A stretch of 18,027 nucleotides of DNA from an uncultured Eubacteriales bacterium. GTDB taxonomy: Bacteria; Bacillota; Clostridia; Oscillospirales; QAMX01. The translations under genes and the position numbers were made by a program. The stretch spans positions 1-18,027 of the forward strand of contig CAJLFQ010000043.1 in NCBI GenBank assembly GCA_905205975.1, read 5' to 3'. Position 1 is the first letter of the stretch. Every line of letters begins with the position of its first letter. Of the stretch, positions 7,314-14,164 are shown piece by piece. The notes beneath the pieces are model-generated. The model saw nothing but the letters and a program-made list of their open reading frames with translations, did no database searches and was not told the origin of the DNA.

Positions 7314-8435
7314 TTATCGAGCGGCAAAAAGCAGGTTGGAATCGGAGACGAAATTGGCGAGCGAATACGAAACGAGCACCTGGTCGATGCCGTTTTCGGC
7401 GATATAATCGGCGATGCTCTTTTTATAGTAGCGCAGATCGATCAGATGGATTTCGGAGAACGACCCCGTCCAATAAGGGGCGCAGGCGTTTGCGTAGGAA
7501 TCCTTCAGATACAAAAGTTTGCCGCCGGAGGCGCTGGCAGAACGGATGACGACGCGGGGATGGTTGCCGCCGAAGAAGACGGTGTATTTGTCCGCCTTGT
7601 CCAGCGCGGATTCATCATAAAGAGAAGCGGATTGTTCGCCGCTGTTTTCAAAAACGGCGACGGACTGCGCCGCCTCGGCGGGCACGCGCAGCTCGATGGT
7701 GTCGCCGCTGCCGGGGCGGAGCCCGCAGGCGGAAGATGCCGTTCCAAAGAAGCCGCTCCGCGTGAGAAACGGGTCGGGCAGCTTCGACGGCGTCAGCTCC
7801 ATTGCTTCGCTGATGGCGGCGTAGCCGTAGTATGCGCCGAGAGAAGACCAGTGGTGGTCGGTTTTGAAGTAAATCGGCTCCGACGCATGGGCAGACAGCG
7901 CGGAAAAGACGTCGACATGCGCCGCAGACGGCGTCAGCGCGTAGATTTCATCGATCAGCGCCTGCTGGTCGGCGTTCTGCGCGTGCGCCGGCAGGCGGTC
8001 CTGCCAGACGGCGGCGGCGCTGGGGATGAGCGCCAGCGTGACGGGCACACCGGCCGATACGGCGAGCGATTCGATGTATCCGGCGTTGGCGCGCACACGG
8101 TCATCGTCCGGGTTGGCAAACCGCTGGACAAGCAGACCGTCCCGGCAGACAAAGACGCCGTTCAGATCGGTTTTGCCGAGGACGCGTTCGGATGCGGCCT
8201 TCAGCGAAACCCATGCGTCCCGTGCAAAAAACTGATCGGTGATATACGTCTCGGCGCCGGTCATAAATTCGCCGGAAAAGAAGGATGAAACCGTCAGCTT
8301 CGGCTTCTGTGCGAGCGTTCGGTTTTCGCGCTCCGAAACCGCCGCATCCGGCTTGATGCAGTTGATGACGAAGCAGACGGCGATGAACGCGCAGAAGAGA
8401 AACGCCGGCAGACGCTTGAAGAATTTCTGAGTCAG
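7314..8435 (-). CDS. DHHW-family SGNH-like envelope protein, probable CTG start
   Basis: Membrane-anchored extracytoplasmic protein of the DHHW family (related to AlgJ/AlgX-type SGNH-fold acyltransferases). The first ATG (8264) would remove the N-terminus. The same frame continues upstream through FFSGEFM, the family pattern SERENRTLAQKPKL and a hydrophobic helix of about 18 residues. A perfect AAAGGAGG sits 7 nt before a CTG at 8435. I therefore place the start there, giving 373 residues: cytoplasmic stub 1-9, membrane helix about 10-27, outer domain after it. Likely active-site elements are FKTDHHW (DHHW at 193-196) and the Ser of LKDSYANA (Ser313). Related proteins act in polysaccharide O-acetylation, normally with an MBOAT partner, which is absent from this window. 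It follows rpiA by 33 nt. Substrate unknown. Confidence 0.85.
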   Translation of the reverse strand: MTQKFFKRLPAFLFCAFIAVCFVINCIKPDAAVSERENRTLAQKPKLTVSSFFSGEFMTGAETYITDQFFARDAWVSLKAASERVLGKTDLNGVFVCRDGLLVQRFANPDDDRVRANAGYIESLAVSAGVPVTLALIPSAAAVWQDRLPAHAQNADQQALIDEIYALTPSAAHVDVFSALSAHASEPIYFKTDHHWSSLGAYYGYAAISEAMELTPSKLPDPFLTRSGFFGTASSACGLRPGSGDTIELRVPAEAAQSVAVFENSGEQSASLYDESALDKADKYTVFFGGNHPRVVIRSASASGGKLLYLKDSYANACAPYWTGSFSEIHLIDLRYYKKSIADYIAENGIDQVLVSYSLANFVSDSNLLFAAR

Positions 8436-8442
8436 AAAAATG

Positions 8443-8450
8443 CCTCCTTT
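8443..8450 (-). promoter_or_regulatory. Ribosome binding site that decides the CTG start of the DHHW gene
   Basis: AAAGGAGG (8450-8443, minus strand) is the best Shine-Dalgarno match in the window. No ATG, GTG or TTG lies within usable distance in frame. CTG is 7 nt away, and an ATT is only 1 nt away and too close. Confidence 0.8.
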
Positions 8451-8468
8451 GCAGAGAAAACGGGGGCG

Positions 8469-9164
8469 TCAATCGCGGATATAAGAAAAATCGTACCCCT
8501 GGAAGAGGCCGGATTCGATGACGCCGGTCAGCGATTTGATGGCCTTTTCCAGACCGGCAGGAATCGACGGGAACGTGCAGTCCAAAAGCAGGTTCCCGTT
8601 TTCCGTGACGACGGGGCCGTCTTTCGCGGCGGCGAGGCGCAGCCGGACTGCGGAAGCGCCCAGCTCCAAAAGACCGGCTTCCGCCAAATGGACGGCCTGC
8701 GGGAAAACTTCGACCGGGATGGGGATGGCGCCGGCCTGCGCCACAAACTTCCGGTCTTCAGCGATGAGCCAGCGGCAGTCAGCGGCGGCGATGATGAGCT
8801 TCTCGCGGAAGAGGCCGCCGCCGCGCCCCTTGACGACGTTGCCGTCGGCGCCGATTTCATCCGCGCCGTCAAAGCACCAGTCCGGTTTGGCGGCGTCCAG
8901 CGTCGTCAGCGGGATGCCCATGGCGGCGCAGGCAAGCGCAATTTCGGATGCGGCCGGAATCACGGTGACGCGGAGACCTTCCGTTTCGATGCGGCGGCCG
9001 AGCTCACAGAGCCCGACAAACGAGGAAGAGCCCGTGCCGACGCCGATGACCTGACCGTTCTGCGCTTCGGCGACGATCTTCCGTGCGCGGCGCTGTTTGG
9101 TTTCCAAGTCGCTGATTTCACGGCACCAGCGGTAGCCGTGCAGTAAGGTATTGTCCCATTTCAT
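8469..9164 (-). CDS. rpiA: Ribose-5-phosphate isomerase A
   Basis: 231-residue cytoplasmic enzyme that interconverts ribose 5-phosphate and ribulose 5-phosphate in the non-oxidative pentose phosphate pathway. The family hallmarks are in order. The phosphate-binding GVGTGSSS is at 41-48 (usual form GTGST) and DGADE is at 99-103. KGRGGGLFREK (112-122) carries the active-site Lys112 and Glu121, and the N-terminal helix leads into ARKIVAEA. Length is normal for the family. The ATG start has AGGTGATC 8 nt upstream, complementary to the far end of the anti-Shine-Dalgarno. It lies 37 nt after yaaT and 33 nt before the DHHW gene on the same strand, so probably co-transcribed. The N-terminal extension of about 20 residues before the conserved helix is slightly long. 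Confidence 0.95.
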   Translation of the reverse strand: MKWDNTLLHGYRWCREISDLETKQRRARKIVAEAQNGQVIGVGTGSSSFVGLCELGRRIETEGLRVTVIPAASEIALACAAMGIPLTTLDAAKPDWCFDGADEIGADGNVVKGRGGGLFREKLIIAAADCRWLIAEDRKFVAQAGAIPIPVEVFPQAVHLAEAGLLELGASAVRLRLAAAKDGPVVTENGNLLLDCTFPSIPAGLEKAIKSLTGVIESGLFQGYDFSYIRD

Positions 9165-9201
9165 AGTTGTTTGATCACCTGTCTGATCCGGCGGCAGCAG
9201 C

Positions 9202-10053
9202 TCAATCCGGAACGTTTTCTGTTTTGTCGTAGCCGCCGCGGGATTTCCGCAGGATTTTGCAGGCGTTTGCCTGATATTCGGCGGGCGGTTGATCCGGCGC
9301 CGAATCGAGGCGCACTTTGACGCGCTCCCGCAGGAGCGTGGCCTCCGTGACGACGCCGCGGCCGTCCGGTGTTTCGACCAGCGAGCCGACCGGCGGCACG
9401 CGCTTGGTCAGGTCTTCATAGGCGGCCTGTTCGTATTTCAGGCAGCACATCAGCCGGCCGCATGCGCCGGAGATTTTCATGGGGTTCAGCGAGAGCGACT
9501 GCTCTTTGGCCATTTTGATGGAAACGGGCTGAAACTCCTCCAGGAAAGACGAGCAGCAGAAGGGGCGGCCGCAGATGCCGATGCCGCCGAGCATTTTGGC
9601 TTCGTCGCGCACGCCGATCTGACGCAGGTCGATGCGGGTGCGGAAAATGCGGGCGAGCTCCTTCAGCAGCTCGCGGAAATCGACGCGGCCGTCCGACGTG
9701 AAGTAAAACATGAGCTTTGCGCCGTCAAACGTGTATTCCGCATCGACGAGGTGCATATCGATGTCGTGTTTTTCGATGCATTCGCTGCAGATGGCGAACG
9801 CTTCTTTTTCTTTCTGACGGTGCTGCTCGGCGCGCCGAAGGTCTTCTTCGGTGGCGACGCGCACCAGCCCTTTGAGCGGGGAGACGATTTCCGAATCCTC
9901 GACCATTTTGTTGGCGAGCGCGACTTCACCCAGCTCGATGCCGCGGGCGGTTTCAACAATGACCTTTTGGCCGAGCTGAACAGGCGTACCGTGCGGATCG
10001 AACGAATAAACTTTGCCCAGTTCCTTGAACCGGACACCGATGATTTCAGTCAA
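9202..10053 (-). CDS. yaaT: PSP1-domain protein YaaT/RicT
   Basis: 283-residue PSP1 family protein matching Bacillus YaaT (RicT). That protein forms an iron-sulfur-containing complex with RicA and RicF, affects RNase Y-dependent mRNA processing, and supports sporulation, competence and biofilm formation. Visible hallmarks are an N-terminal GVRFKELGKVYSFDP segment, VIVETARGIELGEV (31-44), and the Cys signatures ICGRPFCC (160-167) and ACGRLMCC (197-204), which hold six cysteines likely to ligate the cluster. The open frame extends to 10155, but the chosen start is TTG at 10053: GGAGG lies 8 nt upstream and the family begins at this point. It sits 73 nt after holB, as in Bacillus. RicA and RicF partners are not in the window. 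Confidence 0.93.
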   Translation of the reverse strand: MTEIIGVRFKELGKVYSFDPHGTPVQLGQKVIVETARGIELGEVALANKMVEDSEIVSPLKGLVRVATEEDLRRAEQHRQKEKEAFAICSECIEKHDIDMHLVDAEYTFDGAKLMFYFTSDGRVDFRELLKELARIFRTRIDLRQIGVRDEAKMLGGIGICGRPFCCSSFLEEFQPVSIKMAKEQSLSLNPMKISGACGRLMCCLKYEQAAYEDLTKRVPPVGSLVETPDGRGVVTEATLLRERVKVRLDSAPDQPPAEYQANACKILRKSRGGYDKTENVPD

Positions 10054-10126
10054 TGTGGGTTCCTCCGAAAGTATGCGCCGGTTGGGCGCACGGGTTTGCT
10101 TTTTGAATGCGGAAAGGCGCGCCGTT

Positions 10127-11131
10127 TTACCGGATGCGCGCCGTGACGACGGCAAACAGCTCAGCCGTTGTGGCGGCGAGGAGATTGCCGGGCGTTAAAT
10201 AGAGGGCGGCGTTGTCGTATGCTTTGCGGGCCTGACGGTAGAGCCGGGCAAGCCGCGCCGGGGAAAACGAGGCCCGCAGACGGCCGGACGCTTCCGCAAA
10301 CTGCGGGAAGGCGGGCGGCAATCCGCCGGTGCGCTGTGCCAATGCGTCGCCGATGATGCCGGCAACCATGCCGAAGACCGTCTCCAGATCCTCCCGCGAG
10401 AAGCGTTCGGCGGAGAAGTAGGCGGTGTAAAGCGCCGCTTCATCGGCGGCGGCCAGCGCCGAACAGCATGCCAAAGCGACGCGCTCTGTTTCAGGCGCGC
10501 CGGCTAAAAAGGCAATGGCTTCTCCAAGGGAACCGTTTGCCGAACGGACGGCTTCATCCAGCTCTTCGGGCGACGCCTCCGGTGCGCGCTGTGCAAGCAG
10601 CTCCCGCAGCGTACCGGCGGGAAGCGGCTCCATCCGGACCTCCGCGCAGCGGCTCCGAACGGTTTCCAGAAGGGATGCCGGATTTTCGCAGCGGATGAAG
10701 ATCGCCGCATAGTCCGGCGGTTCCTCCAGCATTTTCAGCATTGCGTTCTGGGCGGCGGGGGACAGATCATCGCCTTCGGCAAAGAGATAGACCTTGTGGC
10801 GGCCCTCATTCGGCATGACGTAAAGCGCCTGCCGGGCGGCGCGCACAGCCTCAACGCTGTAGCCCGTTTTGTTGTCGCGGTGCAGCGTGATGATATCCGG
10901 ATGAATGTCTTTTTCGGCTTTGCGGCAAGCCGCGCAGACGCCGCAGGGGCGTTCGGCGCCGTCGGACGTGCAGACAAGTGCCTGCGCAAGCAGATGCGCA
11001 GCCGTTGTCTTGCCGGTTCCGGCCGGGCCGCTGATGATGCAGGCGTGCGGCGGCGAATCCATGGCAGATTCCAAAAACTGCCAGAAAGCGTCATTGCCGC
11101 GCAGTCTGCGGCGCAGCGCGGTTGGAATCAT
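10127..11131 (-). CDS. holB: DNA polymerase III delta' subunit
   Basis: 334-residue clamp-loader subunit (delta') of the DnaX complex that opens the beta clamp onto primed DNA. The AAA+ domain shows a Walker A GPAGTGKT at 35-42 and four Cys of the zinc module (54, 63, 66, 69). An ALYVMPNEGRHKVYLF strand is followed by the NAMLKMLEEPP helix typical of DnaX/delta' proteins, and an SRC sensor-like motif lies in VRSRC near 160. Bacterial delta' often has a degenerate Walker A; here it is intact. The ATG overlaps the darA stop as ATGA, so translation is probably coupled; its own ribosome binding site is weak. The C-terminal third is a less conserved collar domain. Gene order darA-holB-yaaT is strongly conserved in Firmicutes. 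Confidence 0.93.
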   Translation of the reverse strand: MIPTALRRRLRGNDAFWQFLESAMDSPPHACIISGPAGTGKTTAAHLLAQALVCTSDGAERPCGVCAACRKAEKDIHPDIITLHRDNKTGYSVEAVRAARQALYVMPNEGRHKVYLFAEGDDLSPAAQNAMLKMLEEPPDYAAIFIRCENPASLLETVRSRCAEVRMEPLPAGTLRELLAQRAPEASPEELDEAVRSANGSLGEAIAFLAGAPETERVALACCSALAAADEAALYTAYFSAERFSREDLETVFGMVAGIIGDALAQRTGGLPPAFPQFAEASGRLRASFSPARLARLYRQARKAYDNAALYLTPGNLLAATTAELFAVVTARIR

Positions 11132-11451
11132 ACTTTTTCAAAACGCTCCACATTCAGAACGAAGACGGTCGCGCCGCCGACGGTAACTTCGACCGGCATC
11201 GACGGGTACAGCTCCATGCCGATTTCGGACATACTCGGCATGACCTGCTTGCGGCTCTTGGAGTATTTGTCGATGATCTTGATGACGGTGTTGACCTTTT
11301 CGTCCGGGACACCGATCAGAACGGTCATATTCCCGACCATCAGGAATCCGCCGGTGGTGGACAGCTTCGTGACCAGGAAGCCTTCTTTTGTCAGGTTGTG
11401 TACGACGACATGCGCATCGTCATGGTTGATGATCGCAAGAACAAGTTTCAT
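11128..11451 (-). CDS. darA: Cyclic-di-AMP receptor DarA (PII-like, YaaQ)
   Basis: 107-residue PII-like signalling protein that binds the second messenger c-di-AMP as a trimer. The sequence follows the family closely: MKLVLAIINHDDAH, the LTKEGFLVTKLSTTGGF nucleotide-binding strand-loop (about 21-37), GNMTVLIGV (42-50) and a C-terminal VEVTVGGATVFVLNVE. The T-loop region (about 62-85) is shorter than in Bacillus YaaQ. The frame is open upstream to 11784, but the ATG at 11451 is preceded by AAGGAAG with 9-nt spacing and matches the universal N-terminus. Its stop overlaps the start of holB. c-di-AMP is essential in many Firmicutes for wall and osmotic homeostasis, which fits the neighbouring cell-wall genes, though a direct link is inference. 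Confidence 0.95.
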   Translation of the reverse strand: MKLVLAIINHDDAHVVVHNLTKEGFLVTKLSTTGGFLMVGNMTVLIGVPDEKVNTVIKIIDKYSKSRKQVMPSMSEIGMELYPSMPVEVTVGGATVFVLNVERFEKV

Positions 11452-11469
11452 GGATAATACCTTCCTTTT

Positions 11470-11485
11470 TGAAGCGGATGCTTCA
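11470..11485 (-). other. Hairpin abutting the darA ribosome binding site
   Basis: On the minus strand TGAAGC (11485-11480) pairs perfectly with GCTTCA (11475-11470) around an ATCC tetraloop, and the AAAAGGAAG ribosome binding site follows directly. The 89-nt gap between the decarboxylase and darA also contains a weaker GCCGG/CCGGC hairpin. A U-run is absent, so this is not a terminator; it may mark mRNA processing or translation control. Confidence 0.4.
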
Positions 11486-11540
11486 GATTGGGCTGTCTGC
11501 CGGCGTTCGCACCGGCGGGGAAACACGGGAAAATGCGGGG

Positions 11541-12995
11541 TCAGAGAATGGATTGTATGGGAAACGGCGCCGGCGGTTCGCCGGAAGCCGGGGTGCGCGG
11601 TTTCAAAACGCGGAGCGTCTGGGGAAAAGCGGCGGGATCCGCCTGAAGCACGGCAAAGATGGCGTCGGTGATGCGTTCGCCGGGGGCAGCAAGAGGAACG
11701 CCGGGCGGATAGCGGCCGATGGTTTCCGCGGCGATCCGACCGTATGAAGCGGCGGTCGGAATCGTTTCCGCGGCGGTCAGCCAAACGTCGCCGGGGAGAC
11801 AGGCGATTTCCGGGACAAGGCGCTCGACGGGGTGCGGCGGAAGCGGTTCGCCGGGCGCTTCTGCGGCGGCGGCCAGCAGCGCGTCTTTCAAAGCGGCGAG
11901 GTCGTCCGGCGAATCCGACGGAGAAAGGATGAAAACGACGGTTTCACGGTCGCTCATTTCGCATCGGACGGCGCGCCCGGCGAGCAGATCGGCGGCCGCG
12001 GTGCCAGTCAGACCGGCGGACGCGGTATGGACGGTCAGGCGGAGCGGGTCAATCATGCCGGAAGCCGTATCCGCGGCGGTCAGCGGCCGGAACCGGGTCC
12101 GGGTCAGCAGCGTCTGACGGATGTCTTCAGCGGCAGCCGCACAGCGGGTGACATCATGCCGGGCGGGTGCGGTTTCCATGCGGGCACGCGCCGCATCGGC
12201 GGAGGCGGCAATCAGAAAGGATGGGCTGGAGGAGCCGAAAACGGAGAGCATATGGCGGATTTCAGCGCCGTCAATGCGGCTGGAAGCGGTCAGCAGCGCC
12301 GCGCCGCCCAAGGCGGGCAGCGTTTTATGCAGGGAGCAGACCGCCAGATCGGCGCCGCAGGAAACGGCGCCTGCACAGCCGGGGCAGAAGGGGAAATGTG
12401 CGCCGTGCGCTTCGTCGACGAGCAGCAGCGCACCATGGCGGTGTGCGATTTCGGCGGCGGCGGCGATGTCGCGCCGGACGCCTGCGTAGGTCGGCGATGT
12501 GAGGATGACGGCGTGCGCGCCGGTTTCAATGAGGCGGTTTTCCAGTTTGTCAGCGGAAAAACCGGCAGCCGTATCGGCAAACGGCGGTTTCCCGGGCCGG
12601 TCACAGAAGAGGTAATGCGGTTCCAAACGGCAGAGCGCCATGGCATGAAAGACGCTTTTGTGGCATCCGCGGTCACAGAGCAGACGGCGGCAGCCGGAAC
12701 CGGCATAAGCGGCGGCAAGCATGGCGAGGATGCCGAGCGTCGAGCCGCCTGCCAGCAGAAACGCCTGCGGCGCGTGCCAGTCGGCGGCAAAAAGGCGGTT
12801 GGCTTCGGAAAACGGCGGCGCGTCTTCATACAGGCAGCCGGTTTCGGAAAGCTCCGTCACGTCGATGGATTCCAGCGGAACCGGCAGCGGCGGAAAGACG
12901 GCCCGCCCCTTGTGGCCGGGCATATGGAACCGGCGGGGCGAGGCGGCTGCATACGCGCAGAGCGCGTCCAGCAGCGGTGTCTGCGGGTCAGACAT
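11541..12995 (-). CDS. Orn/Lys/Arg decarboxylase family PLP enzyme (YaaO-like)
   Basis: 484-residue fold-type I PLP enzyme of the Orn/Lys/Arg decarboxylase major-domain family, similar in size and position to Bacillus YaaO. Motifs: FHMPGHKGR (23-31), the cofactor-facing GGSTLGI (83-89) and CHKS (111-114), the Asp-Glu-Ala-His pocket VDEAHGAH (193-200) and the Schiff-base lysine in SLHKTLPALGG, Lys224. A small C-terminal domain carries GVPLAAPGERI near residue 440, also typical. The family decarboxylates basic amino acids to polyamines, but the YaaO branch lacks a confirmed substrate, so I give no gene symbol. Its ATG overlaps the racemase stop by 8 nt. Next to it in Bacillus is tmk, missing here. 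The extreme C-terminus is short and Pro-rich. Confidence 0.9.
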   Translation of the reverse strand: MSDPQTPLLDALCAYAAASPRRFHMPGHKGRAVFPPLPVPLESIDVTELSETGCLYEDAPPFSEANRLFAADWHAPQAFLLAGGSTLGILAMLAAAYAGSGCRRLLCDRGCHKSVFHAMALCRLEPHYLFCDRPGKPPFADTAAGFSADKLENRLIETGAHAVILTSPTYAGVRRDIAAAAEIAHRHGALLLVDEAHGAHFPFCPGCAGAVSCGADLAVCSLHKTLPALGGAALLTASSRIDGAEIRHMLSVFGSSSPSFLIAASADAARARMETAPARHDVTRCAAAAEDIRQTLLTRTRFRPLTAADTASGMIDPLRLTVHTASAGLTGTAAADLLAGRAVRCEMSDRETVVFILSPSDSPDDLAALKDALLAAAAEAPGEPLPPHPVERLVPEIACLPGDVWLTAAETIPTAASYGRIAAETIGRYPPGVPLAAPGERITDAIFAVLQADPAAFPQTLRVLKPRTPASGEPPAPFPIQSIL

Positions 12996-14085
12996 ATTTC
13001 TTGGGGATCATGGCACCGGCAAGAATCGGGTTGACGTCAAACCGGACGGCGTCGCCGATGGCGCAGTCGAGATCCGTGACGTCAATGACGGTATGCTGCA
13101 TGCCGACATGACCCAGAACGCGCGCCGGACGGCCGTTGACCGAAACGGTCAGGCGTTTCCCGGTCAGCCACGCTTTCAGTGCGCTCAGGCAGACGAGCGA
13201 CGTGCTGTGGAACGTATATTGATCGCGCTGTTTTTCGGCGCAGAAACCGTCTGCATAGCCGAGCGGGACGACGGCGATGCGCGTCCCTTTCCGGCAGACA
13301 TAATCGCCGCCGTAGCCGACGGTCTGATTTTTCTGAAGCCAGCGGATTTCAACGATGTTGCTTTCGGCATAGCCGGTTTTGGAAAGGCCGAAATTGCCTT
13401 TGGCGGCGACGCGCCCGGTCAGCGCGGAACCGACGCGCACAGCGTCCAGCACGGTGTACGGGTACTTGAGCAGCGCCGAAGAGTTGGCGGCGTGCAGCGT
13501 CCCGGGGTCGAACCCGGCCTGCCGGACGGCTTCGACGGCGCGCATGAATTCATTAAACTGCGTTTTCGTCGTTTTTCCGCTCGAAAACGCCTTATAGAAA
13601 TGCGTATACATACCGGTGATGTTGAGCGAGGAGAGGTATTTGAAGACGCTGATGACCTTGTCGGATTCGCCGGGCAGGAACCCGTACCGCCCCATGCCGG
13701 TGTCGATCTCGATGTGCGCCTCGGCATTCGTCGCGTTTTTTTCGGCGATGCCGTTGATGGCCACGGCGGCGTCATAGGAGCCAATGGTGGCGACGCCGTT
13801 GTATTCGATGATCTTTTCGATTTCCTCCGGAATCGACGTGGAGCGCATCACCAGCACTTCTTCATCGACAAAGCCGGAGTTCCGCAGAATCACCAGGTCG
13901 CGCGGCTCGGTGATGGCGAAATGGGAGATGCCTTCGTCACGCAGCATATCGGCCATTTCCAGCAGGCCAAACCCATAGGCGTTGCCTTTCAGCACGCCGT
14001 AAACCGTGGCGGAACCGGCGCGCTGGCGCACTTTTTTGATATTGCTGCGGACTTTTTCACGCTCGACGACCAAATATTTTGCCAT
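12988..14085 (-). CDS. alr: Alanine racemase-family PLP enzyme
   Basis: 365-residue fold-type III racemase, probably supplying D-alanine for peptidoglycan. Numbered from the upstream ATG at 14094, the Schiff-base lysine is Lys36 in VLKGNAYGFG, the Arg region is DTGMGRYG (131-138), the likely catalytic Tyr261 lies in VGYGGDY, LGYADGF is at 278-284, and the Met of GHVGMQHTVIDVTD is 332. The start at 14085 is preferred because GAGGG lies 9 nt before it and abuts the 14094 ATG. The position of the carbamylated lysine in classic alanine racemases (HLKVDTG) is Glu here (HIEIDTG). Another amino acid could therefore be the substrate. The stop overlaps the decarboxylase start by 8 nt. The gene follows the FemX-like gene by 79 nt. 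Confidence 0.88.
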   Translation of the reverse strand: MAKYLVVEREKVRSNIKKVRQRAGSATVYGVLKGNAYGFGLLEMADMLRDEGISHFAITEPRDLVILRNSGFVDEEVLVMRSTSIPEEIEKIIEYNGVATIGSYDAAVAINGIAEKNATNAEAHIEIDTGMGRYGFLPGESDKVISVFKYLSSLNITGMYTHFYKAFSSGKTTKTQFNEFMRAVEAVRQAGFDPGTLHAANSSALLKYPYTVLDAVRVGSALTGRVAAKGNFGLSKTGYAESNIVEIRWLQKNQTVGYGGDYVCRKGTRIAVVPLGYADGFCAEKQRDQYTFHSTSLVCLSALKAWLTGKRLTVSVNGRPARVLGHVGMQHTVIDVTDLDCAIGDAVRFDVNPILAGAMIPKKYV

Positions 14086-14135
14086 GCCGGGCATCCCTCG
14101 CTTCCGTAAAAATCATAATAACATCAAAAACCATA

Positions 14136-14160
14136 AAATCATCTGGCGGCAGACGCCAGC
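14136..14160 (-). terminator. Weak terminator-like hairpin after the FemX-like gene
   Basis: On the minus strand CTGGCG (14159-14154) pairs with CGCCAG (14148-14143) around a 5-nt loop, starting 5 nt after the stop codon. The following bases are T-rich but interrupted (ATGATTTTATGG). It may attenuate rather than stop transcription into the racemase. A TATTAT lies further down but I find no good -35 for it. Confidence 0.4.
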
Positions 14161-14164
14161 ATGG

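Noticed and set aside
8101..8472. 123-codon minus-strand open frame at the start of the DHHW gene
   Set aside because: It is in another frame from the DHHW protein and lacks motifs; the in-frame upstream extension of the DHHW gene explains this region better.
10113..10122. GGCGCGCC palindrome near the end of holB
   Set aside because: A GC-rich 8-bp palindrome is expected by chance at this base composition.
11832..13034. 400-codon plus-strand open frame opposite the decarboxylase
   Set aside because: Gly/Arg/Gln-rich translation, antisense to a gene with a full set of PLP motifs.
12721..14109. 462-codon plus-strand open frame opposite the racemase
   Set aside because: Shadow of the minus-strand racemase, with Asp/Gly/Ala-rich composition and no domain.
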